A stretch of 64,000 nucleotides of DNA from Natronorubrum tibetense GA33 (GCF_000383975.1 NZ_KB913017.1:2097527-2161526); one strand, 5' to 3'; positions 41,557 to 50,475 are shown, counted from the first letter of the stretch. A program made the numbers and translations. The notes: a model not told the origin generated them from the sequence alone.

Positions 41557-42387
41557 ATGAGCGATCAGGAATACCAATCCGCCGGCTGGCAGCTCGAACA
41601 ATCCGCTTCCGAGGCCTACGAACGGTACTTGGTCCCACCGCTGTTCGCCCCGTGGGCCGAACGGCTCCTCGATGCCGCCGATCCGCGTGAGGGTGATCGT
41701 CTCCTAGATGTCGCGTGCGGGACCGGCATCGTGGCGCGCAGAGCCGCCTCTCGGGTTGATGAGCACGGAGCCGTCGTGGGCCTCGACACCAACGAGGGAA
41801 TGCTCGCGGTGGCGGCGGAGACGACCGACGACGAACGCCGACCCACGATCGAGTGGCGACGGGGGGACGCGACAGATCTCCCGTTTCCCGAGGGACGATT
41901 CGATGTTGCCTGCTGCCAACAGGCCCTCCAGTTCGTCGACGAACCGTCCGTTGCACTCGAGGAGATGCACCGCGTCCTCGAACCGGGCGGACGCGTGGCG
42001 CTCAGCGTCTGGCGACCGTTGGAGTACCAGCCCGGCTACGTCGTCGCGGCCGACGCGCTGGAGAGCCACATCGGTGATGAGGCCGGGGCGATGATGCGCT
42101 CTCCGTTCCCCGCGTGGGACGGGGATACCCTCCGAACACTCGCCCGCGAGGCGGGGTTCGACGACGTATCGGTCACCATCGAGATCGGCTCGATGCGCTA
42201 TCCATCGGTGGCGGAGTTCGTGCGTCGGGAAGCTGCAAGCTCACCGCTGGCCGAGCCCATCGCAGCCGCCGAGCGGACGGTTCGAGACGAGCTGATTCAA
42301 GCGGTTGGGGACGGGATCGACGCGTATATCGACGACGAGGGAGTCGTCTTCCCGATGGAATCGTACTGCTTCACTGCGCGCGGATAG
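41557..42387 (+). CDS. Class I SAM-dependent methyltransferase (UbiE-like)
   Basis: 276 residues. The SAM-binding motif is LLDVACGTGIVAR (motif I), followed by GLDTNEGML, DATDLPFPEGRFDVACCQQALQFV and the EMHRVLEPGGRVALSVW motif. This is the Methyltransf_11/UbiE group, which methylates quinones or diverse small molecules. No quinone pathway gene is adjacent. It is preceded by a palindrome-containing promoter, so its expression may respond to a specific signal. Confidence 0.9.
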   Translation: MSDQEYQSAGWQLEQSASEAYERYLVPPLFAPWAERLLDAADPREGDRLLDVACGTGIVARRAASRVDEHGAVVGLDTNEGMLAVAAETTDDERRPTIEWRRGDATDLPFPEGRFDVACCQQALQFVDEPSVALEEMHRVLEPGGRVALSVWRPLEYQPGYVVAADALESHIGDEAGAMMRSPFPAWDGDTLRTLAREAGFDDVSVTIEIGSMRYPSVAEFVRREAASSPLAEPIAAAERTVRDELIQAVGDGIDAYIDDEGVVFPMESYCFTARG

Positions 42388-42462
42388 CAACGGAGGGCGG
42401 TCGCCAGCGCTCGTCGAGCGGAGAGGTCTCCTATCCTCGACGAACCCGAATCAGACCGAGAG

Positions 42463-42798
42463 CTACGAATCACTCGAGCCGCGACCGGAGAGCCACTCGT
42501 CCATCCAGCCCGCAAACTCCATGCGCTCTTGCATGCGCCACTGAACGAGGGCCACGGGCAGCGGGACGGCCGTCAGCGCGGTAAAGAGCCAGACCGTTGG
42601 CAGTCCCCGCGTCAGGACCCAAATCAAACAGACGAGTCCGACGACGCTTTCGAGGACCGACAGCGCGATCCAGACCCGCCAGAGCCGGTTCGCTCTGGCC
42701 CGCTGTTCCGCCGTATAGATCCGATAACCGTTGGCGACGCCGAGCGGTCCGCCGACCAGAAAGACGACCGAGAGAACGATCGTCATCGTTTCGAACAT
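42463..42798 (-). CDS. Small membrane protein with three helices
   Basis: 111 residues with hydrophobic segments at about 5-25, 40-62 and 67-87. The loop after helix 1 is basic (YRIYTAEQRARANRLWR). No family recognised. The long non-halophilic-looking neutral composition is normal for membrane segments. Confidence 0.65.
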   Translation of the reverse strand: MFETMTIVLSVVFLVGGPLGVANGYRIYTAEQRARANRLWRVWIALSVLESVVGLVCLIWVLTRGLPTVWLFTALTAVPLPVALVQWRMQERMEFAGWMDEWLSGRGSSDS

Positions 42799-42956
42799 AC
42801 GGCTCTCTCGGACGGAAACATCAAAAATCCATCTACTCTTCTGGGGTGGACTACAGGCAGTCGGACAGTCGATCCGACCGATTCGAGCCCGTAGCGACCT
42901 CCAGTAGCGCTATCCGTGATACCGGCTGGCGGGTTCCAGCAACGGGCTCGAGGCCA

Positions 42957-43199
42957 TCAGGCGCGTTCGGTTTCGGATGGTCGCCCGTCGTCCGACTCCG
43001 CGGCTCGCCGTGCGAGCATCCCTCGCTTGGACACGTAGTAAGCGAAGACGAGAAATCCGGCTGCCGGTAGTATGATCCCCAGATCGTACTGTTCGGGGTT
43101 CTCGAGTCCGAGTCGCCTCGCATCGATGTAGACGAGCACGGCCATCGGGATCTGGATGACGAAGAGACCGACCAGGAGGGCGAGGACCAGATCTGACAT
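42957..43199 (-). CDS. Small two-helix membrane protein
   Basis: 80 residues with helices at about 3-25 and 40-58 and a charged C-terminal tail. The IDARRLGLENPEQYDLG stretch after the first helix recalls the small haloarchaeal PLDc_N-like or SHOCT-associated membrane proteins, but the likeness is weak. It lies 157 bases from the other small membrane gene on the same strand. Confidence 0.6.
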   Translation of the reverse strand: MSDLVLALLVGLFVIQIPMAVLVYIDARRLGLENPEQYDLGIILPAAGFLVFAYYVSKRGMLARRAAESDDGRPSETERA

Positions 43200-43302
43200 A
43201 CCCGGTCGTTTGCTATCAATTGACGTAACTATGCCGAAGATTGTGAGTGTGAGACAGCGCGTGTCGGTGCGCCGTTCGACTGCCGGATGCCGAACGCGGG
43301 CG

Positions 43303-44394
43303 TTACTGATACGCCGGTAACCGGTCGGACGAGTCCGATCCCTCGAGGAATGGCAACTCGGTCACGGTCGCGGGCACTTCCTCACCGGCGACGCGAACCG
43401 TCAGTTCGTGGTTCTCGAGCCCGTAGTCGAGGAGCGCGAGCGCGATAGTCTGCTCGAGCAGCGGACTCTCTCCCGCGCGAGTGACCTCACCGACCGAGCT
43501 ATCGCCGTCGAAGACGGCCGCGCCGGAGTCCGGAACTGCCTCATCCTCGAGCGTCAGTCCCACCAGCCGCCGGCTCGGCTGGCCGCGGTTCTCGACGCGG
43601 GAGACGACCTCCTGGCCGACGTAACAGCCCTTCTCGAAGTCGAGCGCGTTTCGCAGGCCGAGCACGTTCGGGAGCGTACCCTCGAGTTCGGTCTCGAACA
43701 GCGGCGAACCGGCCTCGAGCGCGAGACTCTCGAACGTTCGGTAGCCAAAGGGCGCGGCGTTGAGCCCCTGATTGAGGAGCGTGTCGTAGACGCCCTCGGC
43801 GTCGTCGGCCGCACAGATCACTTCGTAGCTCTCCTCGCCGGTGAGCGCGTCGGTGCGGATGACGGTCACGCCTTCGTCACCCATCGTCCCGCGGACGAAC
43901 GAGTAGCGCTCGTCGGGCGACGCCGCGCCGTTGAGAACGCTGGCGATCTTCTCGGTGGCGTGGGGTCCGTGGATCCCGAAGATCGCGTACTCGTCGGTCG
44001 CGACGCGGATGTCGACGTCCTGGATAAACACCTTCTCGGACCAGTCCTCGGCCAGCGGCTCCGCCTCGGCGGGCGGCGTAAAGAGCAAGAGGCGCTCGCC
44101 TGCGTTGTAGATGTAGAGTTCGACGGCGATGCCGCCTTGGGGGTCGAGGACGAGCGCGTAACAGCCCTGCCCGTTTTCCGCCGGTACGCGGTTCGAGACG
44201 ACGTTGTCGACGTACTCGAGTCGATCGTCACCCTCGACGACGACGACGCCGTAGGCCAGTTCGAGCAGGCCGACGCCGTTGCGGACCGCGCGGTGGGTTC
44301 GCTCGGGCCGGCCGAAGTGTTCGACGATCGTTCGGCCGTCACGCTCGCCGAACGTCGCGCCGTGATCGGTATGAATAGACTCGATGACGCTCAT
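43303..44394 (-). CDS. GcvT/YgfZ-like folate-binding protein
   Basis: 363 residues from MSVIESIHTDHGATFGERDG. The aminomethyltransferase fold is clear, and KGCYVGQEVVSRVENRG is the signature that separates YgfZ/IBA57 proteins from true glycine-cleavage T protein. YgfZ supports assembly or repair of certain Fe-S enzymes with tetrahydrofolate. No gcvH or gcvP is adjacent. A winged-helix gene follows upstream on the same strand, 39 bases away. Confidence 0.9.
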   Translation of the reverse strand: MSVIESIHTDHGATFGERDGRTIVEHFGRPERTHRAVRNGVGLLELAYGVVVVEGDDRLEYVDNVVSNRVPAENGQGCYALVLDPQGGIAVELYIYNAGERLLLFTPPAEAEPLAEDWSEKVFIQDVDIRVATDEYAIFGIHGPHATEKIASVLNGAASPDERYSFVRGTMGDEGVTVIRTDALTGEESYEVICAADDAEGVYDTLLNQGLNAAPFGYRTFESLALEAGSPLFETELEGTLPNVLGLRNALDFEKGCYVGQEVVSRVENRGQPSRRLVGLTLEDEAVPDSGAAVFDGDSSVGEVTRAGESPLLEQTIALALLDYGLENHELTVRVAGEEVPATVTELPFLEGSDSSDRLPAYQ

Positions 44395-44433
44395 GCCTAC
44401 TCTCAGGAGCCTGCACCCCACAGGCGTTTCGAT

Positions 44434-44733
44434 TCAGAAGGGGAGGCGCTCGCGAATCCAGTCCCCGATCGTTTGCGCCTCGTCTTCGTCGGTCGGCGTT
44501 TCCGGAACGACCCGGTCGTCGGGCTTGATGACGGTCTCGCTGGTTCCGGATTCGACGGTGATCAGGCCGTCCTCCTTGAGCGTCGACAGCGCCATCTCGA
44601 GTTCGTCGATATCGACCTCGACGGCGGCGCGCAGTTCGAAGACGGTCATCCCGTCGTCGGTGCGATCGACGAGCGCGTCGAGTACCGCCACCTCCGTCGA
44701 CTCCCGGTCCCGGTACTCCCGCTTTGCTCTCAT
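44434..44733 (-). CDS. Small winged-helix protein (DUF6432-like)
   Basis: 99 residues starting MRAKREYRDRES. A winged-helix pattern runs from about 10 to 70 (VAVLDALVDRTDDGMTVFELRAAVEVDIDELEMALSTLKEDGLI). It ends with DWIRERLPF. I recall a haloarchaeal family numbered DUF6432 with this shape; the number is tentative. It is probably co-transcribed with the YgfZ-like gene, and a longer same-frame reading to 45390 is only the antisense of the zinc-ribbon gene. Confidence 0.75.
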   Translation of the reverse strand: MRAKREYRDRESTEVAVLDALVDRTDDGMTVFELRAAVEVDIDELEMALSTLKEDGLITVESGTSETVIKPDDRVVPETPTDEDEAQTIGDWIRERLPF

Positions 44734-44840
44734 CCGTTTCCGTATTCGACGACCGGGGATTTGACGTTTGTCGTTCACCGGGCAGGCAGCGACCGATCGT
44801 GACGTTCGTGATATAACTCGTGTCTCGAGAGGCAGTACGT

Positions 44841-44848
44841 TTTTTATG
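44841..44848 (+). promoter_or_regulatory. TATA box of the two-zinc-ribbon protein
   Basis: tttttatg is centred 27 bases before the ATG at 44872, the standard spacing of a leaderless haloarchaeal gene. Confidence 0.55.
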
Positions 44849-44871
44849 GTGTGACTGGGTACGGTGGGACA

Positions 44872-45909
44872 ATGGTCCTGCGATGTTCGCTGCTCGGTCA
44901 CGACTACGGTGACACCGACGTCGAACGCGAGCGCGAAGAACGGGGCAGTGAGGTCGTCGTAACCGTCCAGGAGTACGAGGAGTGTGAGCGCTGTGGCGAT
45001 CGGAACGTCATTAGCGAGAACACCGAGGTAACGAGCCTCTCCGCCGAGACGGCCGCCGACGCGCTTCCCGACGAGTACGATCTCGAGTCCGACTCGACTG
45101 CACCGACCGACGGCGAGGCCGTCGAAACACCACCAGACGCGACCGCGGAGGCCGGCACCGAGGTCGAGTTCTCCGAAGGCGATGACGACGCTGCGTTGAT
45201 CGACGCCGACGACGGTGATGCCGATCCGGCCGCGCCGGCTGCCGGTGCACCCGAAACCGAGCCGGCGGCCGGCTCCGACGAGGCCGAGGACGAGTTCGAC
45301 GTTCCGACCGATGAGAACGGCGATCCCGTCACCGACGACGGCGAAATCCTCGAGGACGACGAACCGCCGGCCGATCGCGACCGCGAACACGGCGAGTGGC
45401 CCGACTCGGAGGACGTCGGGCCGCCCGTCGGCGCGGCAAACGAGCCAACCGAGTGGCCGGACAGCGACGACGCGGAGGCGGACGACGCTGATGCGGTGGC
45501 ACCCGCCGAGACCGACGACGACGCCGAACTCGTCGACGCGGACACTGAGGTCACCGACGACGCTATGATCCTCGAGGACGACACCGACGCGACCAGCGAC
45601 GGAGCCGAGTCACCCGCGGCGGCCGACGCTCGGTCGGTGACCACGACGGAACCGAACCCGTCTGACGCTCAGGGCGCGGACGAAGCGACGGCGCAGGCTG
45701 ACACCAGCGGCAATTCGGGTTCCGGCATCGAGCGAGCAGCGACCGCGCCGACGCCCGGCCAGAGCGGCGGGACGGCTCGCGACGACATCCCCTCCGAGTT
45801 CTACTGTCCGCGATGTGAGTACGTTGCTGGCAGCGACCGGAGCTCGCTTCGCGCCGGCGACATCTGTCCCGAGTGCCGAAAGGGCTACCTCGGCGAACGC
45901 GAGCAGTAG
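44872..45909 (+). CDS. Haloarchaeal protein with zinc ribbons at both ends (DUF7093-like)
   Basis: 345 residues in three parts. The N-terminus (MVLRCSLLGHDYG, later YEECERCGDRNVISENTEV) and the last 45 residues (FYCPRCEY, then DICPECRKGYLGE) each carry CxxC pairs, so there is one zinc ribbon at each end. About 240 residues between them are Asp/Glu/Ala-rich low complexity with EWPDSDD-type near-repeats. I recall the number DUF7093, tentatively. No enzyme motif is present; such proteins may scaffold nucleic acid or partner proteins. A TATA element 27 bases upstream fixes the start. Confidence 0.82.
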   Translation: MVLRCSLLGHDYGDTDVEREREERGSEVVVTVQEYEECERCGDRNVISENTEVTSLSAETAADALPDEYDLESDSTAPTDGEAVETPPDATAEAGTEVEFSEGDDDAALIDADDGDADPAAPAAGAPETEPAAGSDEAEDEFDVPTDENGDPVTDDGEILEDDEPPADRDREHGEWPDSEDVGPPVGAANEPTEWPDSDDAEADDADAVAPAETDDDAELVDADTEVTDDAMILEDDTDATSDGAESPAAADARSVTTTEPNPSDAQGADEATAQADTSGNSGSGIERAATAPTPGQSGGTARDDIPSEFYCPRCEYVAGSDRSSLRAGDICPECRKGYLGEREQ

Positions 45910-46088
45910 CGCAGCCGACACGCGCGACCGAGCGGTCGCCGGACTCATCGGGAGGGACCGACTGACTTCGTACGACAGCAGAACTGCGCCGATACTCCCC
46001 CTCACCAGCCGCTGCTCGCGTCGTCTGTCGAATCGATGAGAGATCGGCTATGAAAAGAGGTAAACAGTCCGCCGTGTATTTCCGATTC

Positions 46089-46478
46089 ATGAAGGAGTAC
46101 AAGATGCGTCGCGGTGAGTACCTCGAGGAGCGAATCCCCGATATGGAGTCGACAGTCGTGGACTACTTCGGCCCCATCACCGACACGGAAGAGTACAAGG
46201 GAAGCGACCTCTTCGTGATCGGCGAACCCGACAACCCAGTCTTCGAAAAGGTCGTCGCCGGGACGATCGAGTACTCCGGCAAAAAGGACAAACTCGGCGT
46301 CGAGTTTTACGAACGCGATCCGACCGAACTCGGTCCCGACGAACTCGAGGCCGCAGCCGACGCCGTCGACGCGAAGAACGACTTCCTACTCGAGGCGACC
46401 GGCCGGGACGCCAAATCCCGCCGCGACTCGATGAAACGATCCGTCGAGGACGACCCGGACCACGACGTCGACGCCTGA
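46089..46478 (+). CDS. DUF5611 family protein
   Basis: 129 residues beginning MKEYKMRRGEYLEERIPDME. The pattern with SDLFVIGEPDNPVFEKVVAG and KKDKLGVEFYERDPTEL is typical of DUF5611, a family common in haloarchaea with no known function. The C-terminal 25 residues are charged and likely disordered. The ATG at 46089 fits the family start; an ATG at 46050 would add 13 residues. Confidence 0.82.
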   Translation: MKEYKMRRGEYLEERIPDMESTVVDYFGPITDTEEYKGSDLFVIGEPDNPVFEKVVAGTIEYSGKKDKLGVEFYERDPTELGPDELEAAADAVDAKNDFLLEATGRDAKSRRDSMKRSVEDDPDHDVDA

Positions 46479-46646
46479 TCGGACGAGAACCGCAGTCACG
46501 CGCTTCTGCGACGAACAGCAGCCGAATAGCGTATCGTCCGGTCCGACGACCTGCGAGTCCCGCCGGTCGATAGCCGGCGAGTGTCTCGTTGCTCGATAAT
46601 CAGCGAGCGGTCCGTTTTCGACACCCAGCGAGCACTCGTCCGTCGA

Positions 46647-47102
46647 TCACTCGCGGTGGTCACGTCGCTCGTGGACGGAGACCAGTCCGCCGGAGCTGCG
46701 GAAGACAAAATCGGCGACGTCGCCGACCTCGATCTCGTTGAAATCTTCGCGGACGACCGCCGTCCGTCGACAGTCGTCGCTCTCGTCCATCTCGCAGGCG
46801 CGGATCCGATACTCGATGGTCTCGAACTCGCGCTCGAGTTCCGTGACGAGAGCATCCGAAAGCTTGAGCGGGTCATCCTCGCCGATCTCGTCAGCGAGAG
46901 CGTCGTGGATCTCGCCGTCGTAGAACGCCCCTTCGTCGGGATCGTATCGCCGCACGGCCGCGTCGATCGGATCGTCCGTCTCCGTCGGCTGGAGGCGAAC
47001 GGACTTCCGGGCGATCTCGACGCGGTCGGCGAGACCGAGCCGCGTCAGACAGCCCGCGAGGGCGATCGACGGGACGAGGGCGACGAACGCGCGTCGGTTC
47101 AC
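46647..47102 (-). CDS. Small lipoprotein
   Basis: 151 residues starting MNRRAFVALVPSIALAGC, a short signal with a lipobox (Cys at 18) and an RR pair that fits Tat. The mature part is acidic, predicted alpha/beta, with RYDPDEGAFYDGEIHDALADEI and two Cys at CEMDESDDC that may pair. No family recognised. It is divergent from the small membrane gene at 47188. Confidence 0.72.
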   Translation of the reverse strand: MNRRAFVALVPSIALAGCLTRLGLADRVEIARKSVRLQPTETDDPIDAAVRRYDPDEGAFYDGEIHDALADEIGEDDPLKLSDALVTELEREFETIEYRIRACEMDESDDCRRTAVVREDFNEIEVGDVADFVFRSSGGLVSVHERRDHRE

Positions 47103-47187
47103 ACGGTGACTATCGTGGACCGGCCTCGAGAACCTTTTCCTCGAGACTCCGAAACGGCTAATACCGGACCGTCAAATCACCCGAACG

Positions 47188-47355
47188 ATGGATATCGCTG
47201 CGTTCCTGCTCGCGACGCTGGTCGCCCACATCGGCTTCGCTGTCTTCGTCGCCGGCCACGCCCACCTGACGGACACTGACGCCGGAAACTGGCCGTACAT
47301 CACGCTCGCACTGGGTCTGGCGGGTCTCGCCGGCTACTTCTTCTACGACGAATGA
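47188..47355 (+). CDS. Tiny two-helix membrane protein
   Basis: 55 residues, below the size usually called. It reads MDIAAFLLATLVAHIGFAV, a short polar turn (HAHLTDTDAGNWPY) and a second helix ITLALGLAGLAGYFFYDE before a TGA. The even hydrophobic pattern, GC-rich third positions and placement 85 bases from the divergent lipoprotein support a real gene. Function unknown. Confidence 0.65.
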   Translation: MDIAAFLLATLVAHIGFAVFVAGHAHLTDTDAGNWPYITLALGLAGLAGYFFYDE

Positions 47356-47506
47356 GAGGAGTTGAACGCGACGGGCGGAGACGGCTGTGGGGTCGATTAC
47401 ACACCGCTATCGATCCGTTTTGACGCTACTCTGCCCTCGAGGCACGATCACGGGCTGAACACTGACTGTCGAAGATGGTTCGATAGGTGGCGGTAGTGTA
47501 TTTCGA

Positions 47507-47929
47507 TTAGTCATCTGGACAATCATGATGTTCTCGGGTGCTCACTGAGATGGTATCTTCTGAAGTGTGCTTGGCCCACGCACCAGCGTATATACATTCA
47601 TAATCAGGTACTACGACCGACTCCCAAGTGCCGTCTATCCAAACACGGATAGTCAATTCATCACCAATATTTGCCGGCAACCCCTCGTCTATGACCAAGG
47701 TAGTTGCCCTATCCGTATCAGTCCCGTCGAGCTCGTACGAATCCCAGAATACGACTTCATTGTCGGTCTCGAAATATACTTGAAATCGGACTGTGCGAGA
47801 ACGTTGATTTATCAACTCAACAATTGCTACAGAAGTAGGTCGTGCTGAAGTATCCTGAAGCCGTTGACATCCTGCAATACTCGTTGTGATTCCGACGGAT
47901 GCTGAGGCTAACACGCACCGGCGATTCAT
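47507..47929 (-). CDS. Lipoprotein of low GC content
   Basis: 140 residues from MNRRCVLASASVGITTSIAGC, a signal with lipobox. The mature part is beta-rich (SVAIVELINQRSRTVRFQVYFETD) and resembles small extracellular immunoglobulin-like domains. A ctatttag element on the minus strand lies 28 bases before the ATG. The gene is visibly poorer in GC, with AT-ending codons, than its neighbours, a sign of recent acquisition. Function unknown. Confidence 0.72.
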   Translation of the reverse strand: MNRRCVLASASVGITTSIAGCQRLQDTSARPTSVAIVELINQRSRTVRFQVYFETDNEVVFWDSYELDGTDTDRATTLVIDEGLPANIGDELTIRVWIDGTWESVVVPDYECIYAGAWAKHTSEDTISVSTREHHDCPDD

Positions 47930-48067
47930 TACAAAATCATTCGGAACTGCAACTAAATAGTTTCTGACCACCGCAGTATTGGTGAATCCTATGGGCGGCT
48001 CGAATTGAATCGGCCACAGGAGTTGGTGCGTCTTCGTGGTCCCCTCCCGTGACAACAGTCGACCCGA

Positions 48068-49603
48068 TCAGGCCAGGAAGACGTGCCGAGGCCGGTCGGC
48101 GAGGATGTCGCGACCGAACTCGACCGTCTCGCCGAACGCGTCGCTGCGGAAGAACGCCATGGCGTCCTCGCGGGAGTCCCAGCGGCTGGCGATGAACATG
48201 TCGTTTTCGTCCTCTTGATTGACCAGCAGATCGGTCTTGCGGTGGCCGTCCATCTCTGCAAGCAGCCCACCGACGTCGCCGAAGGTCCCGACGAAGTCCT
48301 CGCGGTGGTCGGGTTTGACGGTGTAGAACATCCCCATCGTCCCCCAGGAATCGCTGTCGTCATCGCCGGCCTGCCGGACGATATCCGGCAGATCCGCGAG
48401 GAAGCCGGCAGCCGTGTTCGCGGCGCGTTCGGTCTCCCAGAGGCTGACGATGGCGTTCTCGGTGTCTCCGCTGCCAACGGTACTCGGCTCGTACACCGCC
48501 GTCTTCACGTGCGTATCGTAGTGATCGAAGTTCGTTCGAAGCCCGTCGACCTCGTCGAACAGTTCGTCGGCGTCGGCCTCGGAGTAGAGGACGACCGCGT
48601 GGACGTCCTCGCCGTGTGGCTGGCCCGCGTAGACGCCGATCTCCTCGAGTTCGCTGCGGACGTCCTCGTCGTCGGAGCCAGGTCGGCCGCCGCCGCTCGA
48701 GTCCCCGTGGTGACCACCCGAATCCCCGTGGTGACCGCCGGATTCCGAGTCACCGTGGTGGTGGCCGCTCGAGTCCGATCCGCCGTGGTGATGACCGCCG
48801 TGAGCGTCGCCACCCTCCTGTGGAACCCGGTCGCCCGCGAGGTACGCGCCGAGGTTCTCGGGCGGGAAGCGCCGAGCCGAGAGGAACCGACCGAACTCGG
48901 CGAAGCGGGAACTCGAGGGATCGAACCGCATCTCGTAGAGCAGTTCTTTCACGTCGGTCGGATCGTCGCCGAACAGGGTGATGCCCCACTCGAAGTCGTC
49001 CAGTCCGAGGCTGCCGGAGATGATCTGGGTGACGCGGCCGGCGTACCCCTTGCCGATTTCGCCGTGGTTCGAGAGGTACTCCGCGCGCTCGTCGAACGGC
49101 AGTTCGTACCAGTTGTGGTCGGGACCGCGGCGCTTGCTCATCGGGTAGAAGCTGAGGAACTCCGCGTCCGGAATCTCGGGTTTGAGCCGTGATTCGATGT
49201 AGCGGGCCATCCCGGTGTCGTCCATCTCGGCGTCGTCGTCGAAGTAGTCCTGGGACATGTAGCCCGAGACTTCCGTCACCGAGAGGTAGGAGTCGGCTCG
49301 CTCGGTGAACTCGGCGAGCGCCGTGTGCTCGAACTGACGCTCGAGGGCGTCGATATCGCCGAGCGTCGGCCGCAGGTGGAGCACGAGCAGGTCGGCTTTG
49401 TGGCCGAGAACGGCGAACGTCGCCGAGTCGCCCTCGTCGGCGTCGGCGACGCTCTCGGCGGCGGTGAGGTAGTCGATACCCTCGTCGATCGCCCGCGAGC
49501 GACGCCGTTCCGGCGCGTCGCGCCAGGCGTCCCAGTCGATCGACCGGAAATCGTGCAGGACGTACCAGCCCTCTTCGGTCTGTGGCGGCTGCCGTCGTTC
49601 CAT
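48068..49603 (-). CDS. pitA: PitA-type fusion: coproheme decarboxylase (chlorite-dismutase family) plus ABM monooxygenase
   Basis: 511 residues. Residues 1-245 are the chlorite dismutase/HemQ domain. The catalytic set known from bacterial coproheme decarboxylase is visible: Tyr153, Met155 and Lys157 in FYPMSKRR, and proximal His180 in NHGEIGKGYAG, then GSLGLDDFEWGITLFGDD. Residues 265-315 form a His/Gly/Ser/Asp linker with repeats such as GHHHGDSESGGHHG. Residues 325-511 carry a second ferredoxin-like/ABM part (GMFYTVKPDHREDFVG). It should convert coproheme to heme b, the linker perhaps holding metal or heme. The name PitA follows the described Haloferax volcanii protein. Confidence 0.9.
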   Translation of the reverse strand: MERRQPPQTEEGWYVLHDFRSIDWDAWRDAPERRRSRAIDEGIDYLTAAESVADADEGDSATFAVLGHKADLLVLHLRPTLGDIDALERQFEHTALAEFTERADSYLSVTEVSGYMSQDYFDDDAEMDDTGMARYIESRLKPEIPDAEFLSFYPMSKRRGPDHNWYELPFDERAEYLSNHGEIGKGYAGRVTQIISGSLGLDDFEWGITLFGDDPTDVKELLYEMRFDPSSSRFAEFGRFLSARRFPPENLGAYLAGDRVPQEGGDAHGGHHHGGSDSSGHHHGDSESGGHHGDSGGHHGDSSGGGRPGSDDEDVRSELEEIGVYAGQPHGEDVHAVVLYSEADADELFDEVDGLRTNFDHYDTHVKTAVYEPSTVGSGDTENAIVSLWETERAANTAAGFLADLPDIVRQAGDDDSDSWGTMGMFYTVKPDHREDFVGTFGDVGGLLAEMDGHRKTDLLVNQEDENDMFIASRWDSREDAMAFFRSDAFGETVEFGRDILADRPRHVFLA

Positions 49604-49773
49604 GTGCGCGGGTTGGGCCGGCGACGCTAAGAAGGACCGGGTTTCGCGACGAGGGGATTCTCGCCGCTCGGAGTCGAGCCACCGAACGCCGAGACCGTCC
49701 GTCTCAGCCGCCGCTCGGCAGCAGTGGATCCGACCGAAACCCTTTACGTACGGCGGTTTAAATCACGGGCTAC

Positions 49774-50412
49774 ATGCGGAAAAGTGGGCCGCCGAAAGGA
49801 CTCATCGCCTATCTCGTTCTCGAACTCCTCGAGGAGAAACCGCGTTATGGCTACGAGATCTTAAAGGAGATTCGCGATATCAGCGGCGGTCACTGGGAGC
49901 CGTCCTACGGCTCCGTCTACCCCATCCTCTACAAGTTCGAGGAGAAGGGGTGGACCGAACGGATCGAGCGTGCGGACGAACCCGACCGGAAGTATTTCGA
50001 GCTGACAGAGGAGGGGTACGCGGAGCTCGAGACGCGCCGCGAGAGCTGTACCGAGAAGGCCCGGGACTTCGCCGACGTCATCCTCGGCTTTTTCCACGTC
50101 TACGCGGCGTTCTCGACCGACGAGCGGTTCGAGATTCCCGAACCCGACGGCGAGTGGCGGTTCGACGAAACGTTCAGCGAGTGGATCGTCGAGCAGGTCG
50201 TCCGCCACCACGAACACTACTTCGACACCGAGTTCGAACGGGTCGAGGCGACGCCAGACGAGTTTTACGAGCGCCACGGCATCGACGAAGACGTCGAGGC
50301 GGCGAAATCGGACGCGGACGACGACACGGAGACGGACGACGACGAAGACGTCGAGGCGGCGAAATCGGACGCGGACGACGACACGGAGACGGACGACGAC
50401 GAAGACGATTAG
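49774..50412 (+). CDS. PadR-family regulator with a duplicated acidic tail
   Basis: 212 residues. The PadR winged helix is at 1-90 (GLIAYLVLELLEEKPRYGYEILKEI, SYGSVYPILYKFEEKGW, RKYFELTEEG). Residues 95-172 are a helical dimerisation region. The tail holds two copies of the 19-residue unit DEDVEAAKSDADDDTETDD, encoded by exact 57-base duplicates at 50284-50340 and 50341-50397. PadR proteins repress efflux or phenolic-stress genes; the target is unknown. ctttacg about 28 bases upstream is the probable TATA box. Confidence 0.88.
   Translation: MRKSGPPKGLIAYLVLELLEEKPRYGYEILKEIRDISGGHWEPSYGSVYPILYKFEEKGWTERIERADEPDRKYFELTEEGYAELETRRESCTEKARDFADVILGFFHVYAAFSTDERFEIPEPDGEWRFDETFSEWIVEQVVRHHEHYFDTEFERVEATPDEFYERHGIDEDVEAAKSDADDDTETDDDEDVEAAKSDADDDTETDDDEDD
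50284..50397 (+). repeat. Exact 57-base tandem duplication inside the PadR gene
   Basis: The unit starting gacgaagacgtcgaggcggc occurs twice without a mismatch at 50284-50340 and 50341-50397, in frame. Perfect identity means a recent event. Confidence 0.95.
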
Positions 50413-50475
50413 CGTTCGACGAGGTCGAATCGAACCGTCTTGTCGACAGTACAATATCGTGACGACCGATCGTCA

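Noticed and set aside
43303-44394. Glycine cleavage T protein
   Set aside because: The KGCYVGQE signature marks the YgfZ/IBA57 branch, and no gcvH or gcvP is adjacent.
44434-45390. Treating the whole 318-codon minus-strand frame as one gene
   Set aside because: Only the last 99 codons (from 44733) look like a protein; the rest is antisense to the two-zinc-ribbon gene and crosses its promoter.
46581-47279. 232-codon plus-strand frame opposite the small lipoprotein
   Set aside because: The minus-strand frame has a proper signal with lipobox; this one is its antisense shadow.
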